Source: JAEUQQ01 sp963697285 (lineage in GTDB: Bacteria > Acidobacteriota > Vicinamibacteria > Vicinamibacterales > JAFNAJ01). Taken from it: DNA of 64,000 nucleotides. This document shows, piece after piece, positions 55,746 through 64,000 of this stretch; positions within the stretch are counted from its first letter, which is position 1; every line of letters starts with the position of its first letter. The notes beneath the pieces were generated by a model that worked only from the letters and a program-made list of their open reading frames with translations, did no database searches and was not told where the DNA came from. The stretch spans positions 186,001-250,000 of the forward strand of contig CAVONI010000011.1 of the NCBI GenBank assembly GCA_963697285.1. The letters are read 5' to 3'. The position numbers and the translations under genes were made by a program.

Positions 55746-57923
55746 ATGGGTTCCGCCGCTTCCCGTGAAGCCATCAAGTCCATCCGCGACTGGGCCATGC
55801 AGCACACCGCGCCCGGCGAGGCGCCTGCGCGAGCAACAGACACGTTTGGCCAGTGGGTCTTTGGCGACGCGGTCCAGAAGGCGCGGCTTCCCAAGGACGT
55901 GTACCGGGCCTTGCGCCGGACGATCGAACGCAGTGTCCCGCTCGACAACTCCGTGGCCGACGCCATTGCCAATGCCATGAAGGACTGGGCAGTCGAGCAC
56001 GGGGCGACGCACTACACCCACTGGTTCCAGCCGATGACGGGCATCACGGCCGAGAAGCACGATGCCTTCCTGACCCCGACCATCGACGGCAAGGCGGTGG
56101 CGGAGTTCAGCGGCAAGGAGCTCATCAAGGGCGAGCCGGATGCGTCGAGCTTCCCCTCGGGCGGCATGCGCAGCACCTTCGAAGCGCGCGGCTACACGGC
56201 GTGGGATCCCACGAGCCCTCCCTGGATCCTGAAGACCGGCCATGGAGCCACGCTCGTGATTCCCTGCGCCTTCGTCAGCTGGACCGGCGAGGCCCTCGAC
56301 AAGAAGGCGCCGCTGCTCCGCTCGATGGAAGCCATCTCGGCGCACGCGGTCCGCATCCTCAGGCTGTTCGGCTCGAAGGCGGAACGTGTCCACACCACGT
56401 GTGGTCCCGAGCAGGAGTACTTCCTCATCGACAGTCACTTCTTCTTCGCGCGTCCCGACCTGATCAATGCGGGGCGCACCCTCTTCGGCGCGCGCCCGCC
56501 CAAGGGGCAGGAGATGGAGGACCAGTATTTCGGGTCGATCCCCGACCGCGTGCTGGCCTGCATGATGGAGGCGGAGAACGAGCTGTACAAGTGCGGCGTC
56601 CCGATCAAGACGCGCCACAACGAAGTCGCGCCGAGCCAGTACGAGGTCGCCCCGATCTTCGAGAACGCCAACGTCGCCACCGATCACCAGATGATGACGA
56701 TGGAGGTGCTCAAGCGCGTGGCCCCGAAGTTCGGGTTGACCTGCCTGATGCACGAGAAGCCCTTTGCCGGCGTCAACGGCTCGGGCAAGCACGTCAACTG
56801 GAGCCTGAGCGACGACCTGGGCAACAACCTGCTCAACCCCGGCGAGACCCCGCACGACAACCTGCAGTTCCTGGTCTTCTGCGCGTCGGTCATGCGGGCG
56901 GTCGACCGCTACCAGGGCCTGCTGCGCGCCAGCATCGCGTCGGCCGGCAACGACCACCGGCTGGGCGCCAACGAAGCGCCACCCGCGATCCTGTCGATCT
57001 TCCTCGGCGAGCAGCTCGCCGACATCTTCCGGCAGATCGAAGAGGGCGGCGCGAAGAGCACGAAGAACGGCGGCGCGCTCGACACGGGCGCCCGCGTGTT
57101 GCCGAAGCTGCCGCGTGACGCGGGCGACCGCAACCGGACGAGCCCCTTCGCGTTCACGGGCAACAAGTTCGAGTTCCGGGCGGTCTCGTCGAGCCAGAAC
57201 GTCGCCTGGCCGAACATCTGCCTCACCCTGGCGGTGACCGAGGCGCTCGACTTCGCGGCGACCGAACTCGAGGCGGCGGTGAGCGCTGGGCAGTCGATCG
57301 AGGCGGCGGCCGCCGCTCTGCTCGTGACGATGACGAAGGCGCACAAGCGCATCGTGTTCAACGGCAACGGCTACTCCGACGAGTGGCGCGAGGAAGCCGG
57401 GCGGCGGGGCCTGCTCAACCACCGTGACACGGTGTCGGCCCTGCCGGAACTGGTCTCGCCGATGGTGGTCGAGACCTTCGAGCGCTACAAGGTGATGAGC
57501 GCGCGCGAGGTGCAGGCCCGCCACGACTTCTTCCTCGAGAGCTACTGCAAGACCATCAATGTCGAGGCCCAGTTGATGGTGCTGATCGCGAACCGCTACA
57601 TCCTGCCCGCGGCCCTGACGTACCAGACGAGCGTCGCGCAGACGGCGTCTGCCGTGAAGGGAGCCGGCGGCTCGTCGCTCGCCTCCGAGCGCACGCTGAA
57701 CACGCTGTGCGAACTCGTCGACGCGGCGCAGGCACAGACCGAGAGCCTGATGCACGCGCTCGAGCACGGTGAGGGGTCACCGGAGGAGCACGCGAAGTAC
57801 TTCCGCGACGAGATCCTGCCGCGCATGCAGGCCCTGCGCGAGACGTGTGACCGCCTCGAGGTCGTCATGCCGTCGGCGCAGTGGCCGCTCCCGACCTACC
57901 GCGAGATGCTCTTCATCAAGTAG
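55746..57923 (+). CDS. glnN: Glutamine synthetase type III (GlnN)
   Basis: A 725-residue type III glutamine synthetase, which makes glutamine from glutamate, ammonia and ATP. Length and motifs are type III: HGATHYTHWFQPMTGITAEK near residue 95, FPSGGMRSTFEARGYTAWDP near 138, TCGPEQEYFLIDSHFF near 219 with metal-binding Glu, KTRHNEVAPSQYEVAPIFEN near 289, HEKPFAGVNGSGKHVNWSL near 337, NRTSPFAFTGNKFEFRAVSS near 459, and the long C-terminal helical region with FNGNGYSDEWREEA. The ATG has AAAGGA about 10 nt upstream. It stands between the two topoisomerase subunit genes, on the same strand, with its own promoter and terminator. Confidence 0.95.
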   Translation: MGSAASREAIKSIRDWAMQHTAPGEAPARATDTFGQWVFGDAVQKARLPKDVYRALRRTIERSVPLDNSVADAIANAMKDWAVEHGATHYTHWFQPMTGITAEKHDAFLTPTIDGKAVAEFSGKELIKGEPDASSFPSGGMRSTFEARGYTAWDPTSPPWILKTGHGATLVIPCAFVSWTGEALDKKAPLLRSMEAISAHAVRILRLFGSKAERVHTTCGPEQEYFLIDSHFFFARPDLINAGRTLFGARPPKGQEMEDQYFGSIPDRVLACMMEAENELYKCGVPIKTRHNEVAPSQYEVAPIFENANVATDHQMMTMEVLKRVAPKFGLTCLMHEKPFAGVNGSGKHVNWSLSDDLGNNLLNPGETPHDNLQFLVFCASVMRAVDRYQGLLRASIASAGNDHRLGANEAPPAILSIFLGEQLADIFRQIEEGGAKSTKNGGALDTGARVLPKLPRDAGDRNRTSPFAFTGNKFEFRAVSSSQNVAWPNICLTLAVTEALDFAATELEAAVSAGQSIEAAAAALLVTMTKAHKRIVFNGNGYSDEWREEAGRRGLLNHRDTVSALPELVSPMVVETFERYKVMSAREVQARHDFFLESYCKTINVEAQLMVLIANRYILPAALTYQTSVAQTASAVKGAGGSSLASERTLNTLCELVDAAQAQTESLMHALEHGEGSPEEHAKYFRDEILPRMQALRETCDRLEVVMPSAQWPLPTYREMLFIK

Positions 57924-57940
57924 GCGCGCGATTCCCCCTC

Positions 57941-57988
57941 CGCGGGACGATCCCGATGCCGCCAGGCACGGGGCCGTCCCGCGCTTTT
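57941..57988 (+). terminator. Rho-independent terminator after glutamine synthetase
   Basis: CGCGGGACG (57941-57949) pairs with CGTCCCGCG (57975-57983), with inner CCCG/CGGG pairing, followed by CTTTT. It ends only 3 bp before the -10 of the next gene at 57992. Confidence 0.7.
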
Positions 57989-57991
57989 GTG

Positions 57992-57997
57992 TACACT
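57992..57997 (+). promoter_or_regulatory. -10 element TACACT, leaderless configuration (topoisomerase B)
   Basis: TACACT preceded by TGTG, 9 nt before the ATG at 58007, with no Shine-Dalgarno sequence. It follows directly on the terminator of the previous gene. Confidence 0.5.
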
Positions 57998-58006
57998 CTC
58001 AGCCGC

Positions 58007-59911
<1,905 letters not shown>

Positions 59912-59929
59912 GGCGTGTCGAGTCGCGCC

Positions 59930-60868
59930 TCAGGCGTCGTGCAGCGGGGCGTGCGAGCGACCATGGACGACCTCGTGGTCTTCGAGCGCCTCGAGGTGCG
60001 TGACGAGTTCCACGTTGAAGGCCACCCGTTTCTCGACCGCCTGCTCGACCTCGGTGGCCACCGCATGCGCATCGCCGATCGCGAGGGTGAACGGAAACAG
60101 CAGGTGCACGTCGGCCACGACGCGATGCCCGAGGTTTCGCATTCGCACCTCGTGGTAGCGGATGTCGCGAGACGCGCACTCGTCTGAGAGGGCCACCTCG
60201 ATTGCGTGGCGCACCGCCGGATCCGAGTAGTCCATGAGGCCCGCGACGGAACGCCGGATCAGGCCCCAGCCCGACCAGAGGATATTGAGCGCCACCGCGA
60301 TCGCGCACAGCGGATCGAAGGGCTTCCACCCGGTGCCGATCACGAGCAGCAACCCCAGCACGACGCCGAAGCTCGTCCAGCTGTCGGTGAGGACGTGCTT
60401 GCCGTTCGCCTCGAGGATGAGCGACCGGGTCTTTCGCCCCGTGTACACGAGATAGCCGCCCAGCGCGGCGTTCAACGCCCCGGCGCCCGCGACCATCGTC
60501 GTCCCCAGGCCGAGTTGCTCGATGTGGAGCCCCGCCATCCACTTGAGGATCGCGGCGACGATGATCGTCACGGCGGCGATGATGATCAAGGCGCCCTCGA
60601 AGCCGGCCGAGAAGAACGCGATACGCTCATAGCCGTACGGGAACTTCGTATTGGCGGGGCGCCCGCTCAGCCACAGGCTGAAGGCCGCGAAGGCGACCGC
60701 GATCACGTGAATGATCGACTCCGCCGCGTCCGACATGATGGCCGCGGAGCCGGTGATCGCGTACGCGAAGGTCTTGCCGGCCAGCATGGCGACGCCGACG
60801 ATCAGCGACAGGCGCATGGCGACGGTCTGGTCGTGTGAACTGGCGGGCGTGCGAGCGAGCGGATCCAT
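59930..60868 (-). CDS. Cation diffusion facilitator family transporter
   Basis: A 312-residue membrane protein with six predicted spans and a cytoplasmic C-terminal domain. Seen: LSLIVGVAMLAGKTFAYAIT, then GSAAIMSDAAESIIHVIAVA carrying acidic/His residues of the metal site, TKFPYGYERIAFFSAGFEGA, and the second-site HVLTDSWTSFGVVLGL (HxxxD) in TM5. The C-terminal domain has EVRMRNLGHRVVADVHLLFP and a His-rich end (EALEDHEVVHGRSHAPLHDA). It likely exports Zn2+, Fe2+ or Mn2+ using the proton gradient. ATG 60868 was chosen over an upstream ATG that would add a 33-residue hydrophilic extension. Confidence 0.88.
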   Translation of the reverse strand: MDPLARTPASSHDQTVAMRLSLIVGVAMLAGKTFAYAITGSAAIMSDAAESIIHVIAVAFAAFSLWLSGRPANTKFPYGYERIAFFSAGFEGALIIIAAVTIIVAAILKWMAGLHIEQLGLGTTMVAGAGALNAALGGYLVYTGRKTRSLILEANGKHVLTDSWTSFGVVLGLLLVIGTGWKPFDPLCAIAVALNILWSGWGLIRRSVAGLMDYSDPAVRHAIEVALSDECASRDIRYHEVRMRNLGHRVVADVHLLFPFTLAIGDAHAVATEVEQAVEKRVAFNVELVTHLEALEDHEVVHGRSHAPLHDA

Positions 60869-60937
60869 GCGGTGACCCGGAATGGGAAGCGACGGAGGGG
60901 GCGCCGTCGAAGCGCCGCGCCAGCGTAGCACGCGTGT

Positions 60938-60943
60938 TACACT
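60938..60943 (+). promoter_or_regulatory. -10 element TACACT in the spacer before the glycosidase-GT2 gene
   Basis: TTACACT in the 251-bp divergent spacer (60869-61119). It would give the downstream gene a leader of about 170 nt. A small inverted repeat GTGAA...TTCAC lies just after it (60948-60972), possibly an operator. Nothing else is recognisable in the spacer. Confidence 0.3.
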
Positions 60944-61119
60944 CGGCGTGAACGAATCAGGGGACATTCACCCGTGTTTCACTGTCGGATGGCCTGGTCG
61001 GCCCGCTCCCCCGCATACCTGCCCACGCTGCGTTTGAATCCGTTCGACGTCCCGACCGGCCGATCCCGGCATCCCCTCCCTGCAGGATCAGACTGTTGCA
61101 CGAAGGCTCTGTTCTCGAC

Positions 61120-64000
61120 GTGACCACCACGACTGGCGTGCCGCCCGTCGCCGGGCGTGGGCGCGTCCGCGTGGATGGCAAGTTCCTGGCACGCGGCACC
61201 GAGCGGTTCCTGATCAAGGGTGTGACCTACGGCACGTTCGCTCCCGACGCGCAGGGGGTGCAGTTCCCTGCCGTGGCCCAGGTCGAGCGCGACCTGGCCG
61301 CCATGGCCAAGGCAGGCATCAACACCGTCCGGGTGTACACGCCGCCCCCCGTCTCGTTGCTCGACGCGGCTGACGCCGTGGGCCTGCAGGTCATGGTCGG
61401 CCTGCCGTGGGCGCAGCACATCGCGTTCCTCGACGACGCCAGCGCCCTCGTCGAGGCGCGCGAGGCCGTGCTCGCCGGTGTGCGCAGCATCGCCACCCAT
61501 CCGGCCGTCGCGTTGTGCGCCCTCGGCAACGAGATTCCGCCCAGCGTGGTCCGCTGGCACGGTGCCGCCCGCATCGAGTCGTTCCTGTCGTCACTGTACG
61601 ACGCCGCCAAGGGGCTGGCCCCCGACACGCTCTTCACGTACGTCAACTTCCCGCCGACGGAGTTCCTCGACGTCTCGTGCTTCGACGTGATCGCCTTCAA
61701 CGTCTACCTGCATCGAGACCGGGAACTGCGTGCCTACCTTGCGCGCCTGCAGCACCTGGCCGGCCTGAAGCCCCTGCTGCTGGCCGAAGCCGGCGCCGAC
61801 AGCGGCAGCGAGGGACTCGAGGGCCAGGCACACATCACGGCCGCCCACGTCCGCGCCGCGTTCGAAGAAGGGGCGTGCGGTGCCGTCGCCTTTGCGTGGA
61901 CCGACGAGTGGTGGCGCGGCGGGAACGCGATCACTGACTGGCACTTCGGGTTGGTCGATCGCGCACGCGAGCCGAAACCCGCGCTCGCCGCCGTGTCGGC
62001 GGCGTTTGCCGACGCGCCGTTCAGCCGCGAGGTGCAGCGTACCTGGCCGCGCGTCTCGGTGGTCGTCTGCGCCTACAACGCGTCCGACACGATCGGCGAA
62101 TGCCTCGCGTCGCTCGCGACGCTGACGTACCCGGACGTCGAGACCATCGTCGTCAACGACGGCTCGAAGGATGCGACTGGCGACATCGCGCGGACGTTCG
62201 CGGGCGTGCGGGTGGTCGACATCCCGAACGGTGGCCTCAGCGCGGCGCGCAACCTCGGTCTGCATCTCGCCACGGGTGAGATCGTCGCGTACACCGACGC
62301 CGACGTCCGCGTCGATCGCGATTGGCTGACGCACCTCGTGCAGCCCTTCCTCAACACCGACGTCGTCGGCAGCGGCGGACCGAACGTGGTCCCTGCCGAC
62401 GATCCGTGGGTGGCGCAATGCGTGGCCCGCTCGCCGGGCGGGCCGACACACGTGCTGCTCGACGACCGGACCGCCGAGCACGTGCCGGGCTGCAACATGG
62501 CCTTTCGCCGCGACGCACTGCTGGCGATCGGCGGGTTCAACCCGATCTACCTGCGCGCGGGCGACGATGTCGACGTGTGCTGGCGCCTGATGGGCGCGGG
62601 CGGCAAGATCGGATTTGCGCCGGCGGCCCTCGTGTGGCATCGACATCGCGCGACGCTCAAGGCGTACTGGCGTCAGCAGGTGGGATACGGCGAGGGTGAG
62701 GTCTGGCTCGAGCATCAGCATCCCGACAAGTTCGCTGGCGGACACGTGCTCTGGCACGGGCGGATCTACAGTCCGCTGCCGTTCGTGCGGTCGCTCACGA
62801 GCAAGCGCGTCGACACGGGCGTCTGGGGCCTGGCCGCCTTCCCGTCGGTGTATCACACGGGTGCGCAGCCCTGGTCGTACCTGCCGCACACGATGCCATG
62901 GCACCTTTCGTCGGTTGCCATGCTGACCCTCGGGCTCGTGCTGCTCGGGCTCGACCGCTACGCGAGCGCGGCGTGGCTCGCGTTGCTGCTCGCGTTCCTG
63001 GGGGCGGGCACGACCGTGTGGCGCTGCATCGACCACGCACGCCGAACCGACATCGACAACGTGGCACCGCTTCCCGGTCGCGGGCGGCGCACGAGCCGCT
63101 GGATCCTCCGCACCACGATCGCGTGGCTGCACTTCGTCCAACCGATCGCGCGCATTCGCGGCCGCGTCCGCGGCTGGATGGCGCCCCCGGAGATTCCCGC
63201 CGTCGCGGCTTCGATCTCGCGTGCCACCGCCCGGCCCGTGCCGCGCGTGTCAGACGCGTGGACGGCGCTGCGCCTGCTGGCCGGAGCCAGCGCAGAGGAC
63301 CGCTACTGGAGCGAAGCCTGGATCGGCGTCGAGGGCGTGCTGCGCCACGTGCTCGATGCACTGCGCCTGGCACGCCTGACACCGCGGATCGACATCGCTG
63401 ACGGGTGGCAGCAGTCACGCGACGTCTCGCTGGCCCTCGGCCGCTGGGGCTGGTACGACCTGGCCGCCCTCGTCGAGGAACACGCCGGCGGCCGCGTGCT
63501 GGTGCGGATCCGCACCACGTTGCGCCCGACGGCCCTGACGGTGGCGCTCGCGGTGACGGCGTTCGGCGCGATCCTCACCTTGTCTACGACGACCTGGTCG
63601 CGCATGGGACCGCTGCTGGCCTTCGGGACAACGTTCGTCGCGTTCAGCGCGCTCGCCTACACGGTCTATCGATCGGCGGGCACCCTCGCTGGGTCTGCGA
63701 GGCGTCACGCGCCACGCGTTCGAATCACTCGGAGCCGACGCGCTCGACGGCTCGAAGGCGACGGTGCGATTCGCACCGGACCTGGCGGTCTGGGGTTACC
63801 TCGCGCGGTCGGCGCTCGCCAGCCTGTTCGTGGTCGGCCTTGCCATCGGGGGCACCGAACTCGTGCACGATGCCGCGGTGACCACCGCCCGCCGGCTCCA
63901 GGATCGCCAGATTGGAGCGGCCGAAGTGCCCGAGCCGCCGGCCTATCGGGCGCCAACCGTGGGCCTTGCGGTGGCGCCCAACGGCGACCTGTACCTGGCC
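61120..64000 (+). CDS. Glycosidase-like TIM barrel fused to GT2 glycosyltransferase (partial, frameshift near 63685)
   Basis: The N-terminal 290 residues resemble a GH2/GH5-like TIM barrel: ERFLIKGVTYGTFAPD near residue 25, MAKAGINTVRVYTPPPVSLL, a candidate acid/base Glu138 in CALGNEIPPSVV, a candidate nucleophile Glu223 in LLLAEAGADSGSEG, then FAWTDEWWRGG. A GT2 domain follows: RVSVVVCAYNASDTIGECLA near 311, VVNDGSKDATG near 347, YTDADVRVDRDWL near 392, and GDDVDVCWRLMGAGGKIGF near 481. Membrane spans are at about 597-640 and near 805. The frame then moves by one base near 63660-63695 and continues LRGVTRHAFESLG to the window edge. GTG 61120 is a tentative start; TTG 61096 is also possible. 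It probably acts in surface polysaccharide assembly. Confidence 0.72.
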   Translation, partial: MTTTTGVPPVAGRGRVRVDGKFLARGTERFLIKGVTYGTFAPDAQGVQFPAVAQVERDLAAMAKAGINTVRVYTPPPVSLLDAADAVGLQVMVGLPWAQHIAFLDDASALVEAREAVLAGVRSIATHPAVALCALGNEIPPSVVRWHGAARIESFLSSLYDAAKGLAPDTLFTYVNFPPTEFLDVSCFDVIAFNVYLHRDRELRAYLARLQHLAGLKPLLLAEAGADSGSEGLEGQAHITAAHVRAAFEEGACGAVAFAWTDEWWRGGNAITDWHFGLVDRAREPKPALAAVSAAFADAPFSREVQRTWPRVSVVVCAYNASDTIGECLASLATLTYPDVETIVVNDGSKDATGDIARTFAGVRVVDIPNGGLSAARNLGLHLATGEIVAYTDADVRVDRDWLTHLVQPFLNTDVVGSGGPNVVPADDPWVAQCVARSPGGPTHVLLDDRTAEHVPGCNMAFRRDALLAIGGFNPIYLRAGDDVDVCWRLMGAGGKIGFAPAALVWHRHRATLKAYWRQQVGYGEGEVWLEHQHPDKFAGGHVLWHGRIYSPLPFVRSLTSKRVDTGVWGLAAFPSVYHTGAQPWSYLPHTMPWHLSSVAMLTLGLVLLGLDRYASAAWLALLLAFLGAGTTVWRCIDHARRTDIDNVAPLPGRGRRTSRWILRTTIAWLHFVQPIARIRGRVRGWMAPPEIPAVAASISRATARPVPRVSDAWTALRLLAGASAEDRYWSEAWIGVEGVLRHVLDALRLARLTPRIDIADGWQQSRDVSLALGRWGWYDLAALVEEHAGGRVLVRIRTTLRPTALTVALAVTAFGAILTLSTTTWSRMGPLLAFGTTFVAFSALAYTVYRSAGTLAGSARRHAPRVRITRSRRARRLEGDGAIRTGPGGLGLPRAVGARQPVRGRPCHRGHRTRARCRGDHRPPAPGSPDWSGRSARAAGLSGANRGPCGGAQRRPVPG

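Noticed and set aside
60948..61037. 29-codon open frame just after TACACT before the glycosidase-GT2 gene, as a leader peptide
   Set aside because: The spacing from the hexamer (4 nt) is shorter than in the leaderless genes, it has no regulatory codon run, and its frame differs from the main gene. I cannot support it as a gene.

Overview
The window is 64 kb of GC-rich, tightly packed bacterial chromosome with no rRNA, tRNA, CRISPR array, integrase or insertion-sequence gene that I can see. It holds housekeeping genes (recJ, accA, dnaE, guaA, pssA/psd, tsaB/rimI, mutS, speA, both subunits of a type II topoisomerase, a type III glutamine synthetase) mixed with secreted hydrolases, a BNR/sortilin-like propeller protein, a PQQ-type propeller lipoprotein and many short co-directional operons. 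The mix and the base composition fit Acidobacteriota, most likely the Vicinamibacteria (subdivision 6). That placement is inferred from gene content, not from a marker search.

Layout. 1-7.3 kb: a minus-strand run guaA-dnaE-accA-recJ (recJ is cut by the window edge). 7.3-10.8 kb: a propeller lipoprotein, then a membrane protein overlapping an aminotransferase. 10.8-14.7 kb: a large NtrY-like sensor kinase. 14.8-16.3 kb: psd-pssA, phosphatidylethanolamine synthesis. 16.4-18 kb: tsaB-rimI and a DUF465 protein. 18-27.9 kb: mutS, an acyl-CoA dehydrogenase, an alpha/beta hydrolase, a Yip1/DUF2752 pair, a DUF72 protein and an alkaline phosphatase. 27.9-34.3 kb: an aconitase-family enzyme with a dienelactone hydrolase, MATE and MFS transporters, and an MBL-fold protein. 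34.3-40.1 kb: an M28 peptidase, a DUF362 protein and a matB-matC-like pair (dicarboxylate activation and uptake, probably malonate). 40.1-44 kb: an FKBP lipoprotein, REP-like repeats and the BNR protein. 44-46.5 kb: a small winged-helix protein, a membrane protein and an orphan FliK-like/FlhX-like pair. 46.6-53 kb: speA, a HEAT-DUF349 protein and an EAL-HDOD protein. 53-60 kb: topoisomerase A subunit, glutamine synthetase III and topoisomerase B subunit. 60-64 kb: a cation efflux protein and a large glycosidase-like/GT2 fusion that runs off the end.

Four patterns cross gene borders. (1) Seven genes have a TANNNT -10 hexamer 6-9 nt before the start codon and no Shine-Dalgarno sequence, which suggests leaderless mRNAs. 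(2) Five genes are each broken by one extra base, always in the same direction. (3) A 42-44 bp REP-like element occurs four times as two doublets, one inverted and one direct. (4) ATGA or GTGA overlaps couple at least five gene pairs. The most unusual proteins are the glycosidase-GT2 fusion, the swivel-first aconitase-family enzyme and the flagellar-export-like pair without other flagellar genes.
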